Below the pieces are notes generated by a model. It saw only the letters and a list, made by a program, of their open reading frames with translations. It ran no database searches and was not told where the DNA came from. Shown here one piece after another: positions 1 to 8,402 of a stretch of 64,000 nucleotides of DNA. Source of the stretch: CAKXIK01 sp050947015 (GTDB lineage Bacteria > Bacillota > Clostridia > Oscillospirales > Acutalibacteraceae); contig JBMNVT010000001.1 of NCBI GenBank assembly GCA_050947015.1, positions 62,001-126,000 of the forward strand. Direction: 5' to 3'. Both the position numbers and the translations under genes were made by a program. Each line of letters starts with the position of its first letter. The first letter of the stretch is position 1.

Positions 1-1464
1 ACGATCAATGGCGGAAGGGGTCTTGTAGCGCTCGGTGGGGTGGAGCATATCTGCCCACATCATCATGCGCAGCCCCTTCTTTGCCAGATAATCGTGCATG
101 GCGGTGACATGCTTGACATAAAGGTCGGCGGGATCCTGAGTACGGCAGCGGGGGCAGACGCCCAGCTGGTAGATCTCGTCGTGGCCCATATGGACAAAGC
201 GTTGGGGACGAGCGACTTCTACAATTTCGTCGATGATGTCGAAGATGATGCGGTAGCTTTCCTCAAGAGAAGGACAGTAGCAGTGGGCGTAGAACTCGTC
301 GGGCCGGGCGTCCTCGCCGCGGGTATCTTCAACGGTATTGATGCTTTCGTCCCGTTCGGCAATTTCGGGGTGGGCGTAGGTGATGTACTGAACATGACCG
401 AAGCTCTGCACCTCGGGGATAATCTCAAACCCGAAGTCCCGGGCGTAATCGAGGAACTCCCGCACCTCGTCCTGCTCCAGAAGCTGACCGTCCGCAACCC
501 AGTCGCCGTGGGGGAAGGGGGGCTGTCGGCCTTCATGGGCTGCACGGTTGCCTTCCAGCCAGCCTTCGGAAATTTCCGGGTGACGGTGAAAGCGCATACC
601 GCCGGCAAACTCAACAAAGAGCTGGTTGTAACGCATGGGAATGAGGACATAGCGGATCAGGCGGCGCATAAAGTCCATATGATCGCGGGGCGGCAGGCCA
701 AAGTGAAAGCCGCGCATGGGTTTATAGGGGGTGTCGGAGATGCTGCATAGAACAAAATTCCCGTCCTCACCGCAACAGATCAGGGTCTCTGCTGCGTAGA
801 GCAGGGGAAGACGGGCGCCGGCGGAGAGCTTTATGCCCCCGTCGGTAACTTCAACGGTGTAGCGTTCGCCGGTGAGGTCTCTATCGAGAACCAGCGAGAC
901 CGGTACGCCGGTTCCGCTTTCCCAATCTGCAAAGCGCTCAGAAAGCCGGGAACGGAGGTAATCGGCGGCAAAGGCAGCGTCATCAGAACCGTCGCCGCTG
1001 ATGGAGCCGATGCGAACCGGCGTGCCTTCCGCGGCAACCAGCTTTTCGGTGGTGGGGTAAACGAAAGGAGCGTTGTCTTCTTTCGCACCGAGAATTTCCG
1101 GTTCGGTAAAGGCGATCATCTTCAGATCGGCGCCGATACGGATAATGAGAGAGCTGGCGATCACGCCTACCGGAATGGTGAGAGTGCCGGAGAGAAGGGT
1201 GCTGTCCCGGGCATCGAGGAGACCTGCGGGTTTGCCGTCGGCCAAGATCTGGACGCTGGGAATCTCGGCTTTGTCGGCAAGGGTCAGGCGTACAGCACCT
1301 ACAAAGGATGGTCTGGAAAGTTCCAGAGACACATCCACACCGGTATCGTAGACGGTATCCCAGTTCCAGGTGTAGACGCCGTTTTCTGCGTTATCCGGCG
1401 GGAAGGAAATGGTTGTGCCGCGATGGAAAAACAGAGGAGAAGCGGAAAGACGGCCGATAAACAT
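1..1464 (-). CDS. GH20-type beta-N-acetylhexosaminidase, 3' end off the window
   Basis: Partial gene: 488 codons are present and the frame stays open through the left edge. The ATG at 1464 has AAAGGA 11 nt upstream. Residues 1-130 are beta-rich and resemble a carbohydrate-binding or discoidin-like module. About 137-245 looks like the alpha/beta domain that precedes GH20 barrels. The barrel opens with PMRGFHFG (249-256), and the catalytic Asp-Glu pair sits in HMGHDE (425-430), as in enzymes that release terminal N-acetylglucosamine or N-acetylgalactosamine by substrate-assisted catalysis. There is no signal peptide, so it should act in the cytoplasm on imported oligosaccharides. The fold assignment is firm; the exact sugar is not known. 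Confidence 0.85.
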   Translation of the reverse strand, partial: MFIGRLSASPLFFHRGTTISFPPDNAENGVYTWNWDTVYDTGVDVSLELSRPSFVGAVRLTLADKAEIPSVQILADGKPAGLLDARDSTLLSGTLTIPVGVIASSLIIRIGADLKMIAFTEPEILGAKEDNAPFVYPTTEKLVAAEGTPVRIGSISGDGSDDAAFAADYLRSRLSERFADWESGTGVPVSLVLDRDLTGERYTVEVTDGGIKLSAGARLPLLYAAETLICCGEDGNFVLCSISDTPYKPMRGFHFGLPPRDHMDFMRRLIRYVLIPMRYNQLFVEFAGGMRFHRHPEISEGWLEGNRAAHEGRQPPFPHGDWVADGQLLEQDEVREFLDYARDFGFEIIPEVQSFGHVQYITYAHPEIAERDESINTVEDTRGEDARPDEFYAHCYCPSLEESYRIIFDIIDEIVEVARPQRFVHMGHDEIYQLGVCPRCRTQDPADLYVKHVTAMHDYLAKKGLRMMMWADMLHPTERYKTPSAIDR

Positions 1465-1784
1465 AATTCTTACAATCCTTTCGGGTAATTATTTTGATGA
1501 GTGGGGCTGGATGTGTTCTGGCACAAAGACAATTAGTCTCCATCATAATATGGAAATTTATAGAAGAAACAATAAAGATGTCGTATATCTGTTCTGTTCG
1601 CTGAATTTTTCTGCGATTCTGCGAAAAAAGAAACATCTTGACATTTTCTCTATATACAGTATCCGAAAAAGCATTCTTTGTCAATCGCTTTCTGTCCGGT
1701 TCTTCCTTATGGTCAAAGCATGGAAGAAAAGCGCTATTTCGCGAATATCGCCCCAAAAAAACGCGGCAGTTTTTTGTGAAATGC

Positions 1785-1813
1785 TTGACAAACACGGAAA
1801 AAGAGCATACAAT
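1785..1813 (+). promoter_or_regulatory. sigma-A promoter of the Crp/Fnr-like gene
   Basis: TTGACA (1785-1790) and TACAAT (1808-1813) are separated by 17 bp. Transcription should start near 1820, inside the palindrome that follows. The rest of the 391-nt gap between the GH20 gene and this regulator is AT-rich. A weak minus-strand promoter for the GH20 gene (TTGTTT with TATTAT) may lie near 1540-1575. Confidence 0.75.
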
Positions 1814-1817
1814 AAAC

Positions 1818-1845
1818 TCAAAATGTATCATATGATACATTTTGA
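1818..1845. promoter_or_regulatory. 28-bp perfect palindrome, probable Crp/Fnr-family operator
   Basis: The half-site TCAAAATGTATCAT is followed directly by its exact reverse complement. It lies at +1 of the promoter at 1785-1813 and ends 10 nt before the regulator's ATG, a position that suits autorepression. It is not the classical FNR (TTGAT-N4-ATCAA) or CRP (TGTGA-N6-TCACA) site. Confidence 0.7.
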
Positions 1846-1855
1846 AAGGGTTTTG

Positions 1856-2581
1856 ATGGTGCGAATCATTAAAAAACAGGAGAAGCTGAATCAAAAGCTC
1901 AGGGAAACCTTTTTGTTCCGTGACGGAGCGGAGGATTGCGCCGATGATGCGGTAAAAAGCGAGAAGAGCGAGTTTGCACTGTTTGAAGTGGGCGAAGCAA
2001 TTTATTCCGTTGAAAAATACCGTCATGCGGTGGCATTTCTGTTTTCCGGCGAGGCGGCGGCTTACCGCCCGTATGCCGGCGGAAATCGGGTTGCGCTCAA
2101 TTACTTTTCGGACGGCGCGATGTTCGGCATGGCGGCGGTGTTTGTGAAAAGCGAGCGCTATGTTACCGAGGTTGTGGCACAGAAGGCGTGCAGAGTGCTG
2201 TTCCTGCCGCAGGAGCTGCTCAGCGCGCTGTTTGCTAAAAACCTGCTCGTTGCCGAACGGTATATTGCATTTCTTTCCGGCAGAATTGAATATTTGAACC
2301 GGAGGATTGCGGAATTTACAGCGGGAGAAGCAGAAAACCGGCTGGCGCTTTATCTTTGCAAGCTGGCGGAAACACAGGGTGGGTCGTTGACGCTTTCCTG
2401 TTCCATAACGGCGCTTTGCGAAATGCTGGATGTTGGCCGCGCGTCTCTTTACCGAGCCTTTGACGGGTTGACGGAGTGCGGAGCAATTGAGCGCAGCGGG
2501 AAAACCGTCTGCGTCCGCAGCATGGAAAAGCTTCGGACCGCCTGCCTCCGGGGCGCACACGAAAATTCGGCGGATGCTTGA
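1856..2581 (+). CDS. Crp/Fnr-family transcriptional regulator
   Basis: 241 residues with the usual two-domain plan: a cyclic-nucleotide-binding-type beta barrel (about 35-135, including FSGEAAAYRP and YFSDGAMFGM) and a C-terminal winged helix (SITALCEMLDVGRASLYRAF is the HTH). The frame is open further upstream, but the ATG at 1856 has AAAGGG five nt away and follows the promoter and palindrome. No cysteine pattern of the Fnr iron-sulfur type is seen, and the effector is unknown. The gene lies 24 nt before an ABC uptake operon on the same strand, so it probably controls that operon as well as itself. Confidence 0.85.
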   Translation: MVRIIKKQEKLNQKLRETFLFRDGAEDCADDAVKSEKSEFALFEVGEAIYSVEKYRHAVAFLFSGEAAAYRPYAGGNRVALNYFSDGAMFGMAAVFVKSERYVTEVVAQKACRVLFLPQELLSALFAKNLLVAERYIAFLSGRIEYLNRRIAEFTAGEAENRLALYLCKLAETQGGSLTLSCSITALCEMLDVGRASLYRAFDGLTECGAIERSGKTVCVRSMEKLRTACLRGAHENSADA

Positions 2582-2605
2582 GAAAAAGAAAGGATTGGAT
2601 GGATC

Positions 2606-3667
2606 ATGAAAAAAACGAAACGTTTTCTGGCAATGTTGGCGGCAGCTGCTATGCTTGCGGCCGGCGCCGCGGGTTGCGCTCCGGCGCAAAGCTCTTCGGG
2701 GCAGCCGTCCGGCGAAGCGGTTTCTTCACAAGCGGCGTCTTCTGAGGCGGCGTCTTCCTCCGTCGAAAAAACCGCGATTCGCGTTGCGGGGCTGAAAGGC
2801 CCGACCGGCTTTGGAATGGTAAAGCTGATGCAGGACGCGGAAAATAAGGCGACTGCCAACGACTATACCTTTACGCTGGCGGGCGCTCCGGATGAAATTA
2901 CCGGGAAGCTGATCAGCGGAGAACTGGATATTGCTGCGCTGCCCACAAACCTAGCTGCGACGCTTTACAACAAAACCGAAGGCAATATTCAGCTGATGGC
3001 GCTCAATACGCTCGGAATGCTCTATGTTGTCACCAAAGGTACCGAAATTACCTCGCTTGCTGAGCTGAAGGGCAAAACCGTTTATTCCACCGGCCAGGGC
3101 TCTCTGCCGGAATATGCACTGAATTATATTTTGACGCAGAACGGGACTGACCCTGGCAAGGACGTTTCGGTCGAATACCTTTCCGAACACAGCGAGCTGG
3201 CCACCCGTGTTTTAAGCTCTGAAGAGCCGATCATTGCCGTGCTGCCGCAGCCGTTTGTTACGCAGGTGACCGCGAAGGACGACACTGTCAAGATTGCGCT
3301 TGACCTGACGGAAGAGTGGGATAAAGCCGTGGACGGAAAGAGCGTGCTTTCCATGGGATGTCTGGTGGTTCGAAAAGATTTTGCAGAAGCAAACAAAGAC
3401 GCTGTCAATGCGTTTCTGGAGGAATATCAGAAATCCGTTGCCTATACGACGGAAAACCCCGCAGAAGCTTCCAAGCTGATTGAGCAGTATGCAATTGTAG
3501 CCAGCGCCGCGATTGCGGAAAAAGCGATTCCAAACTGTCATATGGTTTATATTGACGGGAATGAGATGAAGAGCAAAACGCAGGATCTGTTCCAGATTCT
3601 GTTTGACGCAAACCCGAAATCGATTGGAGGAAGCCTGCCGAATGACGACTTCTACTATCAGAAGTAA
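2606..3667 (+). CDS. ABC transporter substrate-binding lipoprotein (SsuA/NrtA/TauA type)
   Basis: 353 residues. A lipoprotein signal peptide ends in the lipobox AAGC (Cys24), followed by a Ser/Ala-rich linker and a type-II periplasmic-binding fold. Motifs such as GELDIAALPTNLAATLY and LAELKGKTVYSTGQGS are typical of the NMT1/SsuA group that carries sulfonates, nitrate, thiamine precursors or similar small molecules. It is the first gene of a tightly packed operon with a permease and an ATPase. The ligand cannot be told from sequence. The regulator upstream suggests uptake is switched by a metabolic signal. Confidence 0.85.
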   Translation: MKKTKRFLAMLAAAAMLAAGAAGCAPAQSSSGQPSGEAVSSQAASSEAASSSVEKTAIRVAGLKGPTGFGMVKLMQDAENKATANDYTFTLAGAPDEITGKLISGELDIAALPTNLAATLYNKTEGNIQLMALNTLGMLYVVTKGTEITSLAELKGKTVYSTGQGSLPEYALNYILTQNGTDPGKDVSVEYLSEHSELATRVLSSEEPIIAVLPQPFVTQVTAKDDTVKIALDLTEEWDKAVDGKSVLSMGCLVVRKDFAEANKDAVNAFLEEYQKSVAYTTENPAEASKLIEQYAIVASAAIAEKAIPNCHMVYIDGNEMKSKTQDLFQILFDANPKSIGGSLPNDDFYYQK

Positions 3668-4436
3668 GCAGGAATCAAAACTAAAAAAGTGGCAGCGTAC
3701 TGCAGCTGCGGTGCTCTTTTGGCTCGCGGTCTGGCAGTGCGCTGCCTTTTTTGTCGGCAAAGAGGTACTGATTCCTGCCCCTGCGCTGGTTGTGCAGCGG
3801 CTTTGGCAGCTGGCCGGGCGGACGGAGTTCTGGATTACGGCGTTTTCTTCGCTTTGGCGTGTGCTGCTCGGGTTTGCCGCTGCGCTGGCGGCCGGCGTTC
3901 TGCTGGCGGTGCTGACGGCCGCTTTCCGTGTCTGCCGCTCGCTGCTGCAGCCGCTGGTCGCTGTTATTCGCGCGACCCCGGTGGCATCCTTTATCATTCT
4001 GGCGCTCGTGTGGCTGCAAAGCGCCCGAGTGCCGGTGTTTATTTCGTTTTTGACGGTGGTACCGATTGTGTGGGCCAATGTGGAAAGCGGAATTTTGCAG
4101 ACGGATCGAAAGCTGCTGGAAATGGCAGAGCTTTACCGTTTTTCTCACGGGAAAACGCTGCGGAATATTTATATTCCATCGGTGCAGCCATATTTTTTGA
4201 GCGCTTTTACCACGGGGCTGGGGTTTGCGTGGAAGTCCGGCATTGCGGCCGAGGTCATTGCCAACACACGAAATTCCGTCGGCGGCCAGATCTACAACGC
4301 GAAGATCTATCTGGAAACCCCGGATCTGTTTGCATGGACCCTGGTGGTGATCGCGCTGAGTATGCTGCTGGAAAAGCTGTTGGTCCGCCTGGTTCTGCGG
4401 ATGACGAAACGCCACGAAAGGGGAAAGAACGGATGA
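3642..4436 (+). CDS. ABC transporter permease (SsuC/TauC type)
   Basis: 264 residues with about six membrane segments and the cytoplasmic EAA-type loop near LLEMAELYRFSHGKTLRNIYIPS, which docks the ATPase. GGAGG at 3626-3630 supports the ATG at 3642, so the start overlaps the 3' end of the binding-protein gene by 26 nt in another frame. The end overlaps the ATPase start (ATGA). It forms the channel of the importer encoded at 2606-5026. Confidence 0.85.
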   Translation: MTTSTIRSKQESKLKKWQRTAAAVLFWLAVWQCAAFFVGKEVLIPAPALVVQRLWQLAGRTEFWITAFSSLWRVLLGFAAALAAGVLLAVLTAAFRVCRSLLQPLVAVIRATPVASFIILALVWLQSARVPVFISFLTVVPIVWANVESGILQTDRKLLEMAELYRFSHGKTLRNIYIPSVQPYFLSAFTTGLGFAWKSGIAAEVIANTRNSVGGQIYNAKIYLETPDLFAWTLVVIALSMLLEKLLVRLVLRMTKRHERGKNG

Positions 4437-5026
4437 TCCGGTTGAAAAACGTGGAAAAACGGTTTGGAGATCAAATCGTTCTCTGTGGCGTGAATGCGGA
4501 ATTTTCTGCGGGGATCACCGCTTTGCTCGGGGCTTCCGGCGGCGGAAAAACGACGCTGCTGCGGTTGATTGCAGGGCTGGAAGCGCCGGATGCCGGAACG
4601 ATAAGTGGGACAAAGGGAAAGAAAATCTGCTTCTTGTTTCAGGAGCCGCGGCTGCTTCCGTGGCTGACGGCGGAGCAGAATGTGCGGACAGTTCAGGAAA
4701 AGCATTCTTCGGTCGGCGCAGGCGAATGGCTGAAAAGGGTCGGTCTGTCGGGGGCGGAAAACAAGTTTCCTGCGGAGCTTTCCGGCGGAATGTGCCAGCG
4801 TGTGGCATTGGCACGGGCACTGGCGTTCGGCGGGGATTGTTTTTTGCTGGACGAACCGTTCAAAGAGATTGACGCGGCGGCGAAGTTACTGCTTTTTCCG
4901 CTGCTGAAACGCGAAACGGAGGGAAAACCCGTCGTTCTTGTAACACATACGGAAGAAGAGGCTCGCCTGTTGTGCGACCGTGCGTTCCGGCTGGAGAACG
5001 GTGTGCTGTGCCCTGCCGCGCAGTGA
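4433..5026 (+). CDS. ABC transporter ATPase (SsuB/TauB type)
   Basis: 197 residues, shorter than the usual 240-260. Walker A GASGGGKTT, Q-loop FLFQEPRLLPW, signature LSGGMCQRVALARAL, Walker B CFLLDEPF and H-loop VTHTEEEA are all present, so the protein should be active. The loss is at the C terminus and in short loops. The ATG at 4433 overlaps the permease stop, indicating translational coupling. It energises the importer of this operon. The gene ends 25 nt from the converging niaR-like gene. Confidence 0.88.
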   Translation: MIRLKNVEKRFGDQIVLCGVNAEFSAGITALLGASGGGKTTLLRLIAGLEAPDAGTISGTKGKKICFLFQEPRLLPWLTAEQNVRTVQEKHSSVGAGEWLKRVGLSGAENKFPAELSGGMCQRVALARALAFGGDCFLLDEPFKEIDAAAKLLLFPLLKRETEGKPVVLVTHTEEEARLLCDRAFRLENGVLCPAAQ

Positions 5027-5051
5027 TTGTTTCACCGACGAAATGCGGAAA

Positions 5052-5585
5052 TCAGTTTTTTTCGCCGGCCGGAACAAGAATGCCAAGCCGATTCAGCGCG
5101 TCGGTAATGCGCTGAAAAGCGGCCTTGTCCGGCACGCGGATCATATGAAAATGAAACCCGTCGGTCAGGTCGCAAAGTTGGTTTGCGTTGGCCTGTTCCG
5201 CTTTGGCGATGAATTCGTCGGCGTCGTACCGGGAACGGATGTTCAGATCGGCGCTGATCTGCCCGTAAAGCGGATGTTCCACCACAACGCTGAGGACGGA
5301 ACCGCCGTTATCCACAACCGCGTAAAACTCATCCCGGATCTGGTCGATACGGTGGCAGCAGGCGACGCTTTCCAAAAGACCGGAATCCGGCGTTTGGGAA
5401 AGTGAATATCCACGGGAGGTGGCAAGAATTTTTTTGCCGTTTGCGCGCAGGATTGCAATGTCTGAAACGATAATCTGCCGTGTTACGCCAAAGTGTGCAG
5501 CAAGCGCCGCGGCCGGAACACAGCCTTCGCTTTGCGCCAGAATCTGAAGAATGTTTGCCCGCCGTTCCAGATGATTCATTTGCAT
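5052..5585 (-). CDS. niaR: NiaR-type repressor of NAD biosynthesis (HTH_11 plus 3H domain)
   Basis: 177 residues. The N-terminal winged HTH (ERRANILQILAQSEGCVPAA, then HFGVTRQIIVSDIAILRANG) is followed by a 3H domain whose conserved histidines are visible around VVEHPLYGQI and GFHFHMIRV. NiaR proteins bind niacin through these metal-binding histidines and repress NAD synthesis or niacin uptake genes. It is divergent from a nicotinamidase-like gene 157 bp away, with an inverted repeat in the shared promoter, which fits its role. Confidence 0.85.
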   Translation of the reverse strand: MQMNHLERRANILQILAQSEGCVPAAALAAHFGVTRQIIVSDIAILRANGKKILATSRGYSLSQTPDSGLLESVACCHRIDQIRDEFYAVVDNGGSVLSVVVEHPLYGQISADLNIRSRYDADEFIAKAEQANANQLCDLTDGFHFHMIRVPDKAAFQRITDALNRLGILVPAGEKN

Positions 5586-5665
5586 CCAAGCTCCTTTGGT
5601 TCCGTAGTGTGTCGGAAACTGCTGATGTTATATCATTATAACATAAGCCGGGGGCTCATTCAATC

Positions 5666-5708
5666 TTGACAGAACGATCAACATGTGTATAATAGTGTAT
5701 ATACACAT
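5666..5708 (+). promoter_or_regulatory. promoter and candidate NiaR operator
   Basis: TTGACA (5666-5671) and TATAAT (5688-5693, with TGTG just before it) are 16 bp apart. ATGTGTATA (5683-5691) is repeated inverted as TATACACAT (5700-5708), covering the -10. A nested 12-bp palindrome GTGTATATACAC lies at 5695-5706. The position would block transcription of the nicotinamidase-like gene. That NiaR is the binder is inferred from the gene pair only. Confidence 0.55.
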
Positions 5709-5742
5709 ATATGGACATTGATAAACGGAAGGATGAGCGATA

Positions 5743-6291
5743 ATGCAGGAGAAAAAATGCGCAGTTTTAGTGGTGGATATGCTCAACGATTTTGTAACGG
5801 GAGCTTTGAAGTGTGACCGGGGGCTTGCAATTGTGCCGAAGACAGCCGAGCTGCTGCGCGCTGCACGTGAAAAGGGCGTGCCGGTGATTTTTTGCAACGA
5901 CGCACACCTGAAAAATGTAGATCATGAGTTGAAGCTTTGGGGCGATCATGCCATTGCGGGCACAAAGGGCGCGGAAGTGATTCCGGAACTGGGGCTTTGC
6001 GAACAGGATTATGTGGTGCCAAAACGCCGTTACAGCGGCTTTTTCCACACGGATCTTGATCTGCTGCTCCGCGAGCTTGGCGTGAACACCGTGATTATGA
6101 CCGGACTGCACACGCACATGTGCGTACGCCATACTTCGGCGGATGCTTATCAGCTGGGGTATGACGTCGTTGTGGCAAAGGATGCGACCGATTCTTTTAC
6201 CGCCGCGGATTACGAATCCGGGCTGAAGTATCTGAAGGATGTTTACGGCGCCGAAATCAGCGACGTGTCTTCTCTGATTCGTTCATTTTAA
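5743..6291 (+). CDS. isochorismatase-family cysteine hydrolase, likely nicotinamidase
   Basis: 182 residues. The catalytic triad of the family is visible: Asp in VVDMLNDF, Lys in VPKRRYSGF and Cys in GLHTHMCVRHT. A metal-site-like cluster, NDAHLKNVDHELKLWGDH, fits nicotinamidases, which turn nicotinamide into nicotinate for NAD salvage. GGAAGG at 5728-5733 supports the ATG. It is divergent from niaR with a candidate operator between them, which favours nicotinamidase over isochorismatase. Other amide hydrolases of the family cannot be excluded. Confidence 0.8.
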   Translation: MQEKKCAVLVVDMLNDFVTGALKCDRGLAIVPKTAELLRAAREKGVPVIFCNDAHLKNVDHELKLWGDHAIAGTKGAEVIPELGLCEQDYVVPKRRYSGFFHTDLDLLLRELGVNTVIMTGLHTHMCVRHTSADAYQLGYDVVVAKDATDSFTAADYESGLKYLKDVYGAEISDVSSLIRSF

Positions 6292-6301
6292 CAGATTATA
6301 A

Positions 6302-6340
6302 AAGAGGAAAGCCACCGATTTTTCCGGGAGCTTTCCTCTT
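6302..6340. terminator. bidirectional terminator between nicotinamidase-like gene and pyk
   Basis: AAGAGGAAAGC (6302-6312) pairs with GCTTTCCTCTT (6330-6340). T-rich sequence follows on the plus strand. It serves two converging genes. Confidence 0.75.
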
Positions 6341-6374
6341 TTCTGCTTTATCGTTTTACAGTTCATTTTCGGGG

Positions 6375-8120
6375 TTAGCGCTGTGCGCTGCTGACCAGGC
6401 CGCGTTCCGCGTCCAGATTAACCACAAGACCGGATTTCAGGATATGTGTGGCATTTTCTGCGCCGACGATGACAGGAATATCCATCGCAAGGCCGACAAT
6501 CGCCGCGTGAGAATTGGCGCCATCCTGTTCGGTAATGATACCGGCTGCATTTTTCAGCAAAGAAAACAGCGCGTTCGTCGTTTGAGGAATGACCAGAATT
6601 TCTCCGCTGCGGAAATTTTTCAGTGCCTGCGCCTCATTTTCACAGACGCACAGGCTGGCGCAGACAGATTTTTCGTTAATTCCACAGCCGGAAACCAGAA
6701 CATGACCGACTACCTGAACCTTCATCATGTTGGTGGTGCCGGAAATTCCGAGAGGGACGCCCGCCGTTAAAACAACCAGATCGCCGCTTGTCACCAGCCC
6801 GGTGCTTTCGGAGGCATCCATTGCGTGTTCGAACAGCTCGTCGGATTTCTGTTCCTCTTCAATCATCAACGGGCGTACGCCCCAGGAAAGATTCAGCTGG
6901 CGGCAAACGCGCTCATCGGTGCAGCCGCAGATGATAGGCTGCTGTGGGCGGTACTTCGAAATCATCCGCGCGGTCTTGCCCGATTTGGTGACTGTAACGA
7001 TCGCCTTTGCGCCAAGGTCGCAGGCGGTGGTGCAGGTTGCGTGTGAAATCGCATTGGTGACGTCAGACATGGCGTGCAGTTTGCGCTCCCGGAACCGGCG
7101 CACATAGTCGATATCCCGCTCGGCGCGTGTGGCGATCCGGACCATGGTTTTCAGCGCCTCCAACGGGTAGCGTCCGGCGGCGGTTTCGCCAGAAAGCATG
7201 ATTGCGCTGGTGCCATCGTAAATGGCGTTGGCAACGTCAGTAGCTTCGGCGCGTGTCGGGCGAGGATTTTTTATCATTGAATCGAGCATCTGTGTTGCGG
7301 TAATGACGGGGCGGCCGGCCATATAAGCCTTTTTTACCATCATCTTCTGTAGAACAGGAACCTCTTCAAACGGAATTTCAACGCCCATATCCCCGCGCGC
7401 TACCATGATTCCGTCGGCGACGCGCAGAATGTCGTCGATATTCTGCACGCCTTCGCGGTTTTCAATCTTTGCAATAATATTGATGGAATGGCAGCCGCAG
7501 GTTTCCAGCACACGACGGATATCCAGAATATCCTGTGCGGAGCGGGTAAATGAAGCGGCGATAAAATCAAAGCCGCATTCGGCGCCGAATAGAATATCGG
7601 AACAGTCCTTTTCGCTGATATAAGGCATGGAAAGCGAGACGTCCGGCACGTTGACGCCCTTGCGGTCGGAAATGACACCGCCGTTGATCACCTCACAGAC
7701 GATGTCTGTCGCTGTCACGCGCAGAACGCGCAGCTCGATCAGGCCGTCGTCAATCAAAATCGTGTTGCCGTAGGAAACGTCGTGTACCAGCCCGTGATAC
7801 GAAACGGAAACACGGCTCTTGTCACCCGCAACGTCCTCGGTGGTCAGTGTAAAGGTGTCTCCCGGTTCCAGCACAATGCTTTTTTCTGCAAAGGTTCCGA
7901 GACGGATCTCCGGCCCCTTTGTATCTAAAATGGTGGCGATGGGCAGCTGCAGCTGTTCCCGCAGCCGCACAACGGTATCGAACTTTTCTTTGTGCGAAGC
8001 GTGGTCGGAATGTGAAAAGTTGAAGCGGGCTGCATCCATTCCGTTCATCATCATTTGTCGCAGCACTTGTTCGTCATCGGTGGAAGGGCCAAGCGTGCAG
8101 ATTATTTTTGTTTTTCTCAT
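6375..8120 (-). CDS. pyk: pyruvate kinase with C-terminal PEP-utiliser domain
   Basis: 581 residues, the length of Firmicutes enzymes that carry an extra domain. The barrel starts MRKTKIICTLGPSTDD and includes the RFNFSH substrate motif, DTKGPEIR, and the active-site helix around ATQMLDSMIKNPRPTRAE. The allosteric C domain follows. Residues about 480-581 are a swivelling PEP-utiliser domain (GANSHAAIVG) that lacks the active His context of PEP synthases, as in other bacilli and clostridia. It converts PEP and ADP to pyruvate and ATP. It is a single gene with its own promoter. Confidence 0.97.
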   Translation of the reverse strand: MRKTKIICTLGPSTDDEQVLRQMMMNGMDAARFNFSHSDHASHKEKFDTVVRLREQLQLPIATILDTKGPEIRLGTFAEKSIVLEPGDTFTLTTEDVAGDKSRVSVSYHGLVHDVSYGNTILIDDGLIELRVLRVTATDIVCEVINGGVISDRKGVNVPDVSLSMPYISEKDCSDILFGAECGFDFIAASFTRSAQDILDIRRVLETCGCHSINIIAKIENREGVQNIDDILRVADGIMVARGDMGVEIPFEEVPVLQKMMVKKAYMAGRPVITATQMLDSMIKNPRPTRAEATDVANAIYDGTSAIMLSGETAAGRYPLEALKTMVRIATRAERDIDYVRRFRERKLHAMSDVTNAISHATCTTACDLGAKAIVTVTKSGKTARMISKYRPQQPIICGCTDERVCRQLNLSWGVRPLMIEEEQKSDELFEHAMDASESTGLVTSGDLVVLTAGVPLGISGTTNMMKVQVVGHVLVSGCGINEKSVCASLCVCENEAQALKNFRSGEILVIPQTTNALFSLLKNAAGIITEQDGANSHAAIVGLAMDIPVIVGAENATHILKSGLVVNLDAERGLVSSAQR

Positions 8121-8193
8121 TATAACGTCATCCTTCCTGGTTATCGGCCGGTTTTCCCCGCAACCGGCGGCAGAATTCTCTTAAAACAGAATA

Positions 8194-8222
8194 ATTATAC
8201 GATATTTGCAGGTTGATGTACA
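8194..8222 (-). promoter_or_regulatory. promoter of pyk
   Basis: On the minus strand, TGTACA (8222-8217) and TATAAT (8199-8194) are 17 bp apart, about 75 nt before the pyk ATG, which has GGAAGGA upstream. No clear CcpA site was noticed. Confidence 0.65.
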
Positions 8223-8402
8223 GTTAATTTTTCTTTACACAAGCAGTGGATCGGGATAAAATTCGGTTTGCAGCCAACAATTATAACAGAATGGTCATTT
8301 TCACATTTTTTTGTGGATTTCAGTAGAAAGTGATTTGTGTTTTATGCTATACTGGTTCTGTTGTTTCCGGCAGAAACCGGAACAGAAAGGGCGGAATCAT
8401 TT

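Noticed and set aside
1391..2689. Long minus-strand frame overlapping the Crp/Fnr gene
   Set aside because: No motifs and it crosses the promoter and the recognised regulator.
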